Shown: positions 1-9,462 of the stretch, one piece after another
How positions within the stretch are numbered: the stretch's first letter is position 1
Layout of the letters: the number at the start of each line of letters is the position of its first letter
The notes under the pieces: model-generated
The model's input: only the letters and a program-made list of their open reading frames with translations
Databases searched by the model: none
What the model was told of the DNA's origin: nothing
Made by a program: the position numbers and the translations under genes
Source: GCA-2746605 sp963704835
GTDB taxonomy: Bacteria > Bacteroidota > Ignavibacteria > Ignavibacteriales > Melioribacteraceae
NCBI GenBank assembly: GCA_963704835.1
Contig: CAVPHW010000003.1
Location: 62,001 to 126,000, forward strand
Direction: 5' to 3'
Length of the DNA: 64,000 nt

Positions 1-44
1 TATTTTAATTTTCAATTTTTATTTCGATTATCGTTAGATAATCA

Positions 45-100
45 TACGGAGAGTTGGCAGAGTGGTTGCCCCGCAAATTGCGGGATCCCGCTTTAGCGGG
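45..100 (+). repeat. Duplicated 5' piece of tRNA-Ser followed by two small hairpins
   Basis: Bases 45-68 are identical to 378-401, the lead-in plus first 21 nt of the intact tRNA-Ser gene, so a 5' tRNA fragment is repeated 333 bp upstream. Directly after it, 70-84 forms a hairpin (CCCGCAA/TTGCGGG) and 87-100 a second (CCCGCT/AGCGGG). The fragment stops in the D-loop region and has no anticodon arm, so it is not a working tRNA. Confidence 0.8.
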
Positions 101-132
101 AAATGCGAGTTTGATTTTATTTTGGTTGTTAA

Positions 133-372
133 ATGTTTACTGTTTATATATTGAAAAGTATTTCTCATAATAGATACTATATTGGTCATTCTAAGGATAT
201 AGTTAAAAGACTTAAACAGCATAATATTGGTAGTGTAAAATCGACTAAAGCTTTTGTACCATGGAAAATAATATATAGCTAAATGTTTGAGACTAAATCT
301 CAGGCATATAACAGAGAACTTTTAATTAAGTCTTATAAAAGTGGAGAAGCATTTAAGAAATTAATAAGTTAG
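133..372 (+). pseudogene. GIY-YIG endonuclease-like protein, interrupted by an in-frame stop
   Basis: The frame starting at 133 reads MFTVYILKSISHNRYYIGHS, the start of small single-domain GIY-YIG nucleases: VYIL then YYIG, with the catalytic arginine of the KRLKQHN helix. It meets a TAA at 280-282 and resumes in the same frame as MFETKSQAYNRELLIKSYKS, the expected second half, ending with TAG at 370. The full length of about 79 residues is normal for the family. The gene sits between a partial and an intact copy of tRNA-Ser. A single substitution (a sense codon to TAA) or a base-call error explains the break. The natural substrate of these small proteins is unknown. Confidence 0.75.
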
Positions 373-380
373 TAGTTTAC

Positions 381-467
381 GGAGAGTTGGCAGAGTGGTT
401 GAATGCGGCGGTCTTGAAAACCGTTGAGGGTGCAAGCCTTCCCGGGGTTCGAATCCCTGACTCTCCG
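381..467 (+). tRNA. tRNA-Ser (anticodon UGA)
   Basis: A complete class II tRNA can be folded. The acceptor stem GGAGAGT (381-387) pairs with ACTCTCC (460-466), with discriminator G467. The anticodon stem GCGGT/ACCGT holds the loop CTTGAAA, giving anticodon TGA. A long variable arm (about gagggtgcaagccttc) and the T-loop GTTCGAATC follow. The CCA end is not fully encoded (GCAA follows). Confidence 0.95.
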
Positions 468-479
468 CAATAACCAATA

Positions 480-600
480 TTGGTTATTTGTTAAGTAAGG
501 ATTGATCAGTAATTTTCAAGGTATTATTCAAAATGTTCATTATTTTGAAGCTCTGTTCAACTCCTAATGTTTTTAAAATTTTTTTAAGGAGCGCTTTATA
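480..600 (+). promoter_or_regulatory. Leader of the cold-shock gene with partly sequestered ribosome site
   Basis: About 130 nt separate the tRNA from the csp start. The ribosome site AAGGAG lies at 586-591, 9 nt before ATG 601. CTCCT at 561-565 is its exact complement (AGGAG 587-591) and would close a weak AT-rich hairpin of about 21 nt loop. Long structured leaders are typical of cold-shock genes; the hairpin here is an inference. Confidence 0.4.
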
Positions 601-810
601 ATGGCAGAGCGAAAAGAAGGAACCGTAAAATGGTTCAACAATTCAAAAGGTTATGGCTTCATTCAACAAACTGATGGTGAAGACTTATTTGTACACTTTA
701 AATCAATTATTGGTGAAGGTTACAAATCTCTTGAAGAAGGTCAAAAAGTAGAATTTACTGTTGGTGAAGGTCAAAAAGGACCACAAGCTCAAGATGTAAA
801 GCTCATATAG
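601..810 (+). CDS. CspA-family cold-shock protein
   Basis: A 69-residue single cold-shock domain, the usual length for the family. It has the GTVKWFNNSKGYGFI strand with the RNP1 motif (KGYGFI) and the RNP2 motif (DLFVHF), both needed for single-stranded RNA/DNA binding. Members act in the cytoplasm as RNA chaperones or transcription antiterminators. The start is set by AAGGAG 9 nt upstream. It is monocistronic, ending in a strong terminator. The protein is complete and shows nothing unusual. Confidence 0.97.
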   Translation: MAERKEGTVKWFNNSKGYGFIQQTDGEDLFVHFKSIIGEGYKSLEEGQKVEFTVGEGQKGPQAQDVKLI

Positions 811-837
811 TTTTACCTCTTTAGTAGTACTATTTTT

Positions 838-866
838 AAATCCAGCTTTTGCTGGATTTTTTTTTG
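838..866 (+). terminator. Rho-independent terminator of the cold-shock gene
   Basis: A 9-bp perfect stem AAATCCAGC (838-846) / GCTGGATTT (851-859) with a TTTT loop is followed by an uninterrupted T run to about 866. Confidence 0.93.
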
Positions 867-956
867 TCTTCAAACAATTATTCACTTATTTTATAATAAG
901 TTAATTATTTAGTTATTAAAAAAATATATTATCATGTACGATAGTATCCTTAGATT

Positions 957-1370
957 ATGAGTTCGAAGAATTTTACTGTAAACAGCGAATACAAAAATGT
1001 AAGCTCAGTATGTTTTATTGTTAAAACATTCTGCGAGGATAACCATATCCCCGATGCCAAGATTAGAGAAATAGAATTATGTACTGCAGAGGCGCTCAAT
1101 AACATTATTAAACATGCGTATAAAGGAAATGAAAAAAATATTATAGAAATCAATATTGAGTTTATGGATAATAAACTAACGATTGATCTTAAAGATGATG
1201 GTTTTGAAAGAATGAATCTTAGTAAACCAAAACTGGAGTTTGACCCAACCGATATTGATAGTTTACCTGAAGGTGGTATGGGACTTTTTATTATTGAGCA
1301 GTTAATGGATGAAAATAAATATGTTAGAGATGGGAACAAAAATATCTTCACTCTAGTTAAAAATATTTAG
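957..1370 (+). CDS. RsbW/SpoIIAB-like anti-sigma or serine-kinase ATPase
   Basis: A 137-residue protein made of a single GHKL ATPase fold of the HATPase_c_2 type. The N-box is EALNNIIKHAYKG at about residues 44-56, the G1 region is DLKDDGF and the G2 region is GGMGLFIIEQLMDE. This is the architecture of RsbW-type anti-sigma factors and switch kinases, which phosphorylate STAS anti-anti-sigma partners. No STAS protein or sigma factor lies beside it, so the partner is unknown. It has no membrane segment and should be cytoplasmic. The Sel1-repeat gene follows after 32 nt on the same strand, so co-transcription is possible. Confidence 0.85.
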   Translation: MSSKNFTVNSEYKNVSSVCFIVKTFCEDNHIPDAKIREIELCTAEALNNIIKHAYKGNEKNIIEINIEFMDNKLTIDLKDDGFERMNLSKPKLEFDPTDIDSLPEGGMGLFIIEQLMDENKYVRDGNKNIFTLVKNI

Positions 1371-1402
1371 TAATCATTCTACTATTTTAAAATTCATTTA
1401 TT

Positions 1403-2931
1403 ATGCGATCATTAATCATTCTCCTCTTCTTTTCTCTCCCAATTATATTTTTAGCTCAAGATAATGTTGAAAGTGAAGTAATAAAGAAAACCGGACTAAG
1501 CTATAAAACTCCGCTTATTAAACCCAAATATCCAAGTTATAATTTAGCAGCTATTTACGTTTTAACGGAAAAAGCAAAGGAAGGAGATCCATTTGCCCAG
1601 CATGAGCTTGGAATAAGATATATTCTAGGCGTTGGAATTCCAACCGATTCAATAAAAGCTGTTGAATGGATTGGAAAAGCTGCATCTAAAAATTTACCTG
1701 CTGCCAATTTTAATTATGGAATAATGTTAAGCAATGGAATTGGCGGCGAGTGGAACCCTTTTGAAGCATTTAAGAATTTTAAAGTTTCGGCAGAAAGCGG
1801 AATGGAACAAGCACAATACGTTCTGGGATTAATGTATACCGATAATCTGATTGTCAATAAAAATTTGAACGAATCTTATAAATGGTTAAACAAATCAGCA
1901 GCTCGAGGATTTGTTGAAGCAAAAAATGTACTCGCTGAGTTTAAGAAAAACGGACTAATCTTTGAAGATGATTCTGTTTCGACTTATAAAGCTGATGATA
2001 TTGTCTCAAATGATAAATCTTTTACTCTTGAAGAATACTCATTAGATTTCTATGATTTTAAGGAAGATTCACTTTCGGAAGAAGAAGAAAGAGAGCAAGT
2101 AAATAACATCTTGTCATCAAAAAGTGATGAAATTAAAAAACTATTAAACATTAATTCTGATGAATTAAGTGCAGAAATAAAAGATACCTCTGCTTTTGGA
2201 CTAATCAATTTTGCTGCTTCCTCCGGAAGCCCGGAGGCTTTACTAATAAATGCAAAAATATTAGAAAATGGCATTGGGATAAATAGCAATACTATTCTTG
2301 CCGCTTCAAATTATTTAAAAGCATACAGGCTAGGTTCTTACAAAGCTGCAGAGTCGTTACTAAAAATTTCTAGAAGCAGACATTTTATAACTAACTTGCA
2401 AAATGAGGTGAAGAAAAACAACTCGGAAGCAATGTATGTTTGGGCTGGATTAATTGTGCTCGGAATGGACTATTCTTTATCAGAAAATGAAGCCTTCGAT
2501 TTGTTAAAAAAAGCAGCAAAACAAAATCATATTAGTTCGAACATTGAACTTGGTTTGGCTTATTATTCTGGTTCACTTACTAAAAAAAGATTCACTTAAA
2601 GCTCTGGAGTTTTTCGAAAATGCTGTATCACTTGGCAGTAGTGAAGCAAAAGTTAGATTAGCTTATTTAAAAATTAAATCTACACTTAGTCAAAAATCAT
2701 TCACAATATATGGAAGTACTTCAAGAATTCTCTAACAAAGGTTCAGTTCTGGCTGAAGCCGCTCTAGCAAATTGCTACGAGGAAGGTATTTTTGTTAAAA
2801 TTGATAAAGCAAAGGCCGCTAGATTATATAGGCAAGCTGCAAGAAGAGGAAACGAGGCAGCTTATAATTCTCTTAGAAAAATGTATGACTCCTTAAGACC
2901 ACCAGACGAAGAATTTCAGATTTATCTTTAG
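1403..2931 (+). CDS. Secreted Sel1/TPR-repeat protein, frameshifted
   Basis: A signal peptide (MRSLIILLFFSLPIIFLAQ) is followed by Sel1-like repeats such as AQHELGIRYILGVGIPTDS and AQYVLGLMYTDN. Sel1 repeats are helical pairs used as protein-binding scaffolds, so this is a periplasmic or envelope scaffold of unknown partner. The reading frame changes twice: near 2585 at a run of seven A (frame of 1403 to frame of 2544) and near 2705 (to frame of 2710). Joined, the pieces give about 509 residues with uninterrupted repeat spacing (ELGLAYYSG, KALEFFENAVSLGSSEAK, AEAALANCYEEG, AARLYRQAARRGNEAA). Either sequencing errors or a recently broken gene; the homopolymer favours error for the first shift. 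Confidence 0.75.
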
Positions 2932-3049
2932 ACCTCTCACTTATTTCATCTGCCACAATACAATACCTTCAATCTTTTTTATTAAGTAATAATTATTTAA
3001 TTAAATAAATTTCTTTTTCGATAATTCTTTATCGCAAATGGAAAATAAG

Positions 3050-5044
3050 ATGAAAAAGTATTTAACCAGTTACGGCAGTATTGCTTGCCTTTTGTTTTTG
3101 AGTTGTACTCTCAAAATTAATTGCACAAATTGAAGAGGATTCTTTGGTTACCGAAATAGATTCAATTTTGGATATTGAGATAATTGAAGAAAAGTATATT
3201 AGTTCAGCATCAAAATATGCTCAAACTCCCGAAGAAGCCCCTTCTTCAATCACAATTATTGATGCACATGATATTAAATCATTTGGGTATCAAACTTTAA
3301 CAGAATTATTAAATGCACAAAGAGGTTTCTTCTTTAGCGATGACAGAAGCAATATTAACCTTGGGATAAGAGGTTTTGGTTCGAACAATAATAACAGAGT
3401 TCTTCTATTAATTGATGGGCACCGACTTAATCCATTTCAAATTGATTTTGCACCAGTAGGCTCATTGAATTTTGATTTGAGTCAACTATGAAAAAATAGA
3501 AATCGTGAGAGGTCCAGGTTCAACCTTTACGGAAGCAATGCTGTTCACGGAGTTGTAAATTTAATAACAAGAAAAGATCGTGATTCACTATGTTCCTACA
3601 GTTACCTTAAAGTATGGTTCAAACTTCCAAAAAGAGTTTTGGGCTTAGAACATCAAAACAAATTGGGAATGATTTTTCATTTACTAGTTTTGGGCAATTA
3701 TTATGAGACAGATGGCGAGGATATTGTATTTTAAAGAGTTTGATGATCCTTCTACGAATAATGGTCTTGCGGAAAATAAGGATGGTCAAAAATTTAATGG
3801 ACTATTTTTGAATTTGAATTACAAGGATTTGAACTTAACCGCTCTTACTATCAAATTATGAAAAAACAGTTCCCTCTGCTCCATTCAGTAGTGCAGTTTA
3901 ATAAAAACCAAGAAAGATATACAAATGCAGATTTTGTTGATTTAAAATGGTCTCCAAATATATCTTACAATAGCTTTCTTGAATTAAATGTATTTTATGA
4001 TCATTCAATTATGGAAGTAATTTACCTTTAAGTTTATTCAGGAGGATATGGAATTTATTGGTAATACACATACGATTGGTGGGGATTTAAAATTCATTTG
4101 GGATGTTTTTACAAATAATAGGCTTGTTACCGGAGTTGAATACCGCGATAATTTTGATTCAAAGTACAAATATTTTACAGGGAATACTTACTTTTGTAGA
4201 TGACAATTGGTCATATAAATTATATTCAATATTTTTTCAAAATGAATACCAATATAACGCTGATTTATCACTTTATTTTGGATTAAGAAGGGATGATTTT
4301 ATTGGTCAAGAAGTAACATATAACCCACGGGCAGGAATTGTTTATTCACCATTTAATGATCATACATTTAAATTCTTTATGGTACAGAGTTTTAGGGCTC
4401 CTAATCTTGTTGAACGAAATTTAGAGGAGAAGAATATTGTAGGATTTAAAGGAAATAAATACCTTAAAATCAGAAATTATTAATACTACCGAGTTAATTT
4501 GGAGCTATTCAATCCTCCTCAACTTAAATCAAGTATTTCCGTATATAATTATAGAAATGACAATTTGATAACTCAGGTTGTAGATCCTTTTGATGATTTG
4601 CTCCAATATGTGAACTTAGGTGAAGTTAATGCAAATGGAGTTGAATTTGAATTAAACTATGACGATTCAGTTATGGATCAAGTTATTTCAGATATTCATA
4701 TCAAAAAGCCAAAGATAAAAATGGGATGAACTTATTGATTCACCTGATCATCTACTTAAGTTTGGTTTTAGAGAGTAAAATTTATGGTATTTTAAATGGA
4801 GCGTTTGAAACCATTTACGAAACTGAAAGAAAAACTCTGTATAGATGATTATACTGATCCAAGTTTCTCATCAAATATTAATTTATATACGGATAGAGTT
4901 TTAGATCAATTCACTTTCTCATTTTCAGTAAAGAATTTATTCAACAATACTATTAAATATCCGGCTAGCCGAGAGAGTTTGTCCAAAAGTCGATTGTTCA
5001 ACCCATATAGAAATTATTTATTCACAATAAATTTTGAATTATAG
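3050..5044 (+). pseudogene. TonB-dependent outer-membrane receptor, multiply frameshifted
   Basis: The plug domain is clear in the piece at 3144-3491: APSSITIIDAHDIKSFGYQT, TELLNAQRGF, GIRGFGSNNNNRVLLLIDG. It is followed out of frame by YEKIEIVRGPGST, the canonical end of the plug. Barrel segments follow at 4103-4483 (YFGLRRDDF, YNPRAGIVYSPF, FRAPNLVERN), 4499-4729 and 4796-5044 (DQFTFSFSVKNLFNN), the last ending in F-E-L as outer-membrane barrels do. Signal peptide coding begins at 3050 but is shifted. At least six breaks occur, far more than in neighbouring kinases, so this is probably a real pseudogene, though poor sequence cannot be excluded. It lies immediately before a YfiR-like gene, a common pairing. 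Confidence 0.8.
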
Positions 5045-5059
5045 GATAAATAAGAATAA

Positions 5060-5645
5060 ATGATTTCTAAATTGAAAATAGATTCATTCTTAATATTTGC
5101 TCTGCTAGTATTTATTAGCCAGCGGTATATTTGCGCAAACTATTAAAGTTCCTGTTGATATGCAAACAGATGTAATTCCCAAAATACTTTCACTAAATAA
5201 AAATTTTAATTTTGAAGATAAGACCAATCGATTTAACACTTCTATTCTTTATAATAGTCAGCAAAGAAATTCAAAGAAGGTATTTGATGATTTTAAAGCA
5301 ATCTTGGGAAAAACAAGTATTAAAATTAGAGAACAACATGCAAACCTACACCCGTTCGATATTTTGGTAGAGCAAGATTTAAGAAATTTTCTAAAACAAA
5401 ACGAGATTATTGTACTTTATTTAACACCAGTCCGCGGAGTTGATATTTCCGCAATAACAAAAATTTGTAAAGAAGAACAAGTTTTAACAATTACAGCCGT
5501 TGAAGAATTCCAAGATAATGATGTATCGGTAATACTTGGACTAGAAGAAAATAAATTGCAAATAAAAATAAATCTTCAATCTGCTAAAAGGGAAGGAGCA
5601 GAATTTAGTTCTCGTCTATTAAAAATCGCAAGAATAATTGAATAA
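5060..5645 (+). CDS. YfiR-like (DUF4154) periplasmic protein, frameshift in signal peptide
   Basis: The mature part (from 5160) resembles the YfiR/DUF4154 family: PKILSLNKNF near the start, ILVEQDLR, an IIVLYLTPVRGVD strand and a long amphipathic end. In Pseudomonas, YfiR is a periplasmic inhibitor of the membrane enzyme YfiN. A signal peptide starts at 5060 (MISKLKIDSFLIFALLVF) and continues in another frame as ASGIFAQTIKVPVD, so one base is lost or gained near 5118. The full protein would be about 194 residues. The stop is 5 nt from the next start, a kinase with a periplasmic loop like that of YfiN, so the pair probably form an inhibitor and its sensor target. Confidence 0.7.
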
Positions 5646-5650
5646 AAATA

Positions 5651-7100
5651 ATGAAAAAAAAATTTTACTTGTCACTTAAACTGAAGCTTCTATTTGTAAC
5701 CACATTTTTAATTGGGTTAATCTCAGTTTTTATTTACTACTATTTCCCATTTCAATTTGAAAAAGAACAGCAATCAAGTTTGCAAGATAAATCAAATTCC
5801 ATTACACATATTACGGCAAGCAGTGTGTCTTCTGGATTATTTTTTGATGACTTTGACGCTATTGTTGAAGAAATTGAAATATTAATAGAAAGTGAAAAGA
5901 TAAATTATGCAGTTATTCTTAAAGGGGATTCAATTTTTTACGAATATAATTCACAAGTGGCTAAATCAGTTGATTACTTAATACTTGAGGGTGTTTCAAA
6001 TCCTTCAATAAAAGGAATAATGAGGAGCTATGCCCCAATTAGTATTGATGGAGAAAAAATTGGGGATATTTATATTGGTTTCCCACTTTTAAAAGTATAT
6101 TCAAAAATAGGTGAACTGAAAGATAACATTCGTTGGGTTAGTATTGCATTGTTTTTAATTGGGGCACTTGGCGTATTTTTAATAGGGCATATTTTTACTA
6201 AACCCTTAAGTCAATTTGTAAATACTGTTCATAAAGTTACTGATGGTGATCTTAATCAACGAGTTAATATTAGTTCAAATGATGAAGTTGGCTTTCTAGC
6301 TGAATCCTTCAATGCAATGGTTGATAAAATATCGCAGGGTAATGAGGAGATGGACACAATTAATAAAGAACTTGAAAAAAGGGTAAATGACAGAACTCGC
6401 GAACTTGAAGGCGCACTTTCTTCTTTACAAAGAGAAAACGTGCATAGAAAGAAAGCTGAACTTGAAATTGGTAAATCTTTACATGAAAAAGAAGTATTGT
6501 TAAAGGAAATTCATCATCGCGTAAAAAATAATTTGCAAATTGTTTCGAGCCTATTTTTCTTTCAATCAAAACAAGTTACAGATCCAAAAGTTCTTGATAT
6601 GTTTAGAGATGGTCAAAACCGAGTAAAATCAATGGCATTAATCCACGAAAAGCTTTATCAGTCCGGAGATTTAGCTAATATAGATTTCAAGGAGTACATT
6701 AAAAAATTAGCAAACACTTTATTTCAATCTTATTCCGTAAATCAAAGTAAAATTAAACTAAAGCTAAATGTACAAGATGTTGAAATTGGAGTTGATACAG
6801 CTGTTCCATGTGGTCTAATAATCAACGAACTAATCTCAAATACTTTAAAACATGCGTTTTACTGAACAAGATGGTGGTGAAATTAAAATTGATTTTGGGT
6901 ATGATGAAAATCATAAACTAATATTAAAAATAAGCGATAATGGAAAAGGAATACCTAAAGATTTTAATTATGAACAATCAGAATCATTAGGATTAAAATT
7001 GGTACACAATTTAACAATGCAATTAAATGGCACAGTTGAATTTTTTAATGGTGTTGGGACAACTGTTAAATTATTGTTTCCAAATCCAAAAAAAAAGTAA
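5651..7100 (+). CDS. CHASE8-like/HAMP/HisKA_2 sensor histidine kinase, one frameshift
   Basis: Two membrane helices (about residues 8-29 and 160-182) bracket a periplasmic loop of the CHASE8 type found in YfiN. A HAMP domain (KPLSQFVNTVHKVTDGDLNQ), a coiled coil (ELEKRVNDRTRELEGAL) and a HisKA_2 phosphoacceptor helix KEIHHRVKNNLQIVSSL with His288 follow. The ATPase N-box is CGLIINELISNTLKHAF. The frame then breaks at 6858 in a T run and resumes from 6852 with GGEIKIDFGY, DNGKGIP and the G-box. The total is about 482 residues. It sits 5 nt after the YfiR-like gene and 11 nt before a response-regulator kinase, so the three probably form one signalling operon. The single homopolymer shift looks like a sequence error. 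Confidence 0.8.
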
Positions 7101-7111
7101 TGGGTTAGGTT

Positions 7112-8644
7112 ATGAGAAAATCAAGAATTCTTGTCGTTGAAGATGAAATAATTATTGCGATGGAATTAGCTGAACGATTAAAATCAATGGGATATGAAGT
7201 TCTTAGAATTGTCTCAAATGGACCAATGGCAATTAAAACAGCATTAGATGAAAAACCCGATTTAATGCTAATGGACATTATGATTCAAGGTACGATGGAT
7301 GGAATTGAAACCGCAACAAAAATACGTACAATGTCTGACATACCCGTAATATATTTAACTGCAAATGCTGATCCTTCTACATTAGAACGTGCCAAAGTTT
7401 CTGATGCATTTGGTTATTTAATAAAACCTTTTGAGGAAAAGGAATTAAATACAACCATTGAGATGGCATTATACAAACATAGAATGGAAGGCAGGTTAAG
7501 AGAAAGTGAAGAAAGATTTAAAAGTCTTGTAGAAAACTCATCTGTCGGAATATTTAGGTTATCAAAAGAAGGAAAATTTTTACATGCAAATCCTTTCTTT
7601 ATCCATTTTATGGAAATGACTAGTCTGAATCAAATTGTTGGAAAAAGATTTAGTGACTTCATTATAAACGGCAAAAACAAGTATGATGAAATTGAAGAAA
7701 TAATAATTGAACAGAGTAATATAAGTCAATATAAAGTGGAAATGCTTACTTCAGAAAACAATAAGGTTGTTGTAAGCCTTGGCGGTAATGTTGTTAGATG
7801 GGAAGAAGAAATTTTATACTTTGATTGCACTGTAGTTGATATAACATTTCAAGAGCAGTATGAAAAAGAACTAATAAAAGCTAAAGAGAAAGCCGAGGAA
7901 TCTGATAAATTAAAAACAGAATTTCTTGCCGGTATGTCGCACGAAATTAGGACACCAATTAACACTATAATGAGTTACTTATCCTTGTTAAATGAAGAGA
8001 TAAATAGCTCTCCAGAATCAAGCTATAAAGAAATATTTAAAGCGATAGAAAACGGAAGCCTAAGACTAACCAGAACAATTGATTCAATATTGAATATGGC
8101 TCAGTTTCAAGCTGGTACGTTTGATGTATTTAATACTAAAATTGATATTGTAAATGACGTTTTAAAAAGTCTTTCTGAGGAGTTTAATTATACTGCAAAA
8201 CAAAGAGGTCTTAACCTAAGTTTTTCAAATGGTTCTGAAAACACTAAAATTTTTGGGGATAAATATTCTTTATCACAATTATTTGTCAATCTTATAGATA
8301 ATGCGCTAAAATATACTCGAGAAGGGAATATAGATGTTAGAGTGTACTCGGATCCAACAGAAGGTTTGAGTGTTGATATTGAAGATACTGGGATTGGAAT
8401 TTCTGAAGAATTTTTACCAACCCTATTCAAACCTTTTACTCAAGAAGAACAAGGCTACAGTAGAAAATATGATGGCAACGGTCTTGGGTTGGCTTTGGTA
8501 AAAAAATATTGTGAACTTAATAATGCTATTATAAAAGTTACTAGTAAAAAAGGGGTTGGGACCAAATTCACAGTTAAATTTTCTCAAAAGGAAAGTAGTA
8601 TAGAATACAAGAATGTTAAGGAATTTAGGGATGAGCAAAACTAA
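7112..8644 (+). CDS. Receiver-PAS-histidine kinase hybrid
   Basis: A 510-residue cytoplasmic protein with an N-terminal receiver (acidic ED pair at 10-11, phospho-acceptor Asp55 in LMLMDIM, Lys in YLIKPF), a PAS domain (about 135-250, SLVENSSVGIFRLSKEGKFL), a HisKA helix with His277 (MSHEIRTPINTIMSYLS) and a HATPase_c domain (NLIDNALKYT, DTGIGIS, GNGLGLALVKKYC). It lacks membrane segments and a signal peptide. The order receiver-first/kinase-last suggests it accepts phosphate from the kinase just upstream and relays it onward; no output regulator is encoded beside it. The 3' end overlaps the start of the lipoprotein gene by 14 nt. Confidence 0.93.
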   Translation: MRKSRILVVEDEIIIAMELAERLKSMGYEVLRIVSNGPMAIKTALDEKPDLMLMDIMIQGTMDGIETATKIRTMSDIPVIYLTANADPSTLERAKVSDAFGYLIKPFEEKELNTTIEMALYKHRMEGRLRESEERFKSLVENSSVGIFRLSKEGKFLHANPFFIHFMEMTSLNQIVGKRFSDFIINGKNKYDEIEEIIIEQSNISQYKVEMLTSENNKVVVSLGGNVVRWEEEILYFDCTVVDITFQEQYEKELIKAKEKAEESDKLKTEFLAGMSHEIRTPINTIMSYLSLLNEEINSSPESSYKEIFKAIENGSLRLTRTIDSILNMAQFQAGTFDVFNTKIDIVNDVLKSLSEEFNYTAKQRGLNLSFSNGSENTKIFGDKYSLSQLFVNLIDNALKYTREGNIDVRVYSDPTEGLSVDIEDTGIGISEEFLPTLFKPFTQEEQGYSRKYDGNGLGLALVKKYCELNNAIIKVTSKKGVGTKFTVKFSQKESSIEYKNVKEFRDEQN

Positions 8645-9434
8645 AATTGTTATTTTTTTAGCCGCAATTTTTGCTTTTATAAAGTGCTCTGATTCGAGTT
8701 TACCGACTGACACAGAAAGAAGCAGCAGTAATTATTCTGAAGAACTTGCTAAAATATTTCCTTACAGTTTATCTCAAAAATATGAATTTAAGATTGATAC
8801 ATTAAATCATAATGATGGATTGTTCGAAACAAAGGGAACAAGATTGATGTGGGTTAGTTCAAATGAAAATATCGGTAAGTTGAATTATTATTTATGCGAT
8901 CAGCAATATCATAACAGTGGAAGTGTAACCACTTTAAAAACAAAATATCGAATATCGAATAAATCAATTCTGATACTTACAGATACAACAAATGTAACCA
9001 AATCCATACCTGACTCTTTAGTAAAAATAATGACAATAAATGTTGATCCAGAAATATTCCTTGTCAATTTCCCACTTAAAAAAAATGAACCTTGGCCTGT
9101 GGTAAAAGCAGTTGTTGATTTTCAGACATTTAAATTTACCACCATTGAAGTAATTGCAGAATATATTGGAACAGAAGTTATTTTTCTAGACTCATTTAAA
9201 GAACAAATTAAAACTGAAAAAATAAAATATCGGATAGATATAAACGTGCCGAATTATGACAATCCTTTTTTAAGCAATACGAAGAGATATTTTGCTGATA
9301 TATGGTTTGCAGAAGAAAAGGGAATTGTAAAAATGGAGGGTTGTACCTTTATTTTGAATCCTTTAATTGGTCAATACATGGATTTTGCTGATACAAATAG
9401 AGTTTCAAGACATACTTTAACAAAGATCAACTAA
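8631..9434 (+). CDS. Lipoprotein of unknown function (paralogue 1)
   Basis: Start chosen at ATG 8631 (MSKTKIVIFLAAIFAFIKC), preceded by AAGGAATTTAGGG; an upstream ATG at 8613 lies inside the kinase gene and adds only six residues. A lipobox (AFIKC) puts lipid on the cysteine, so the protein is membrane-anchored in the periplasm or outer membrane. About 268 residues, no recognised domain, probably beta-rich. It is a clear paralogue of the next gene: shared SYSIDT/EFKIDT, FxTFKF, SNP/DNPFxS and a closing RHTLTxxN. It overlaps the receiver-kinase gene and probably belongs to its operon. Confidence 0.8.
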   Translation: MSKTKIVIFLAAIFAFIKCSDSSLPTDTERSSSNYSEELAKIFPYSLSQKYEFKIDTLNHNDGLFETKGTRLMWVSSNENIGKLNYYLCDQQYHNSGSVTTLKTKYRISNKSILILTDTTNVTKSIPDSLVKIMTINVDPEIFLVNFPLKKNEPWPVVKAVVDFQTFKFTTIEVIAEYIGTEVIFLDSFKEQIKTEKIKYRIDINVPNYDNPFLSNTKRYFADIWFAEEKGIVKMEGCTFILNPLIGQYMDFADTNRVSRHTLTKIN

Positions 9435-9462
9435 GAAATTTAACTTAATACATGGAAAAATT

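Noticed and set aside
950..1351. 133-residue minus-strand frame opposite the RsbW-like gene
   Set aside because: The plus-strand frame has all GHKL motifs; the opposite frame is a composition shadow.
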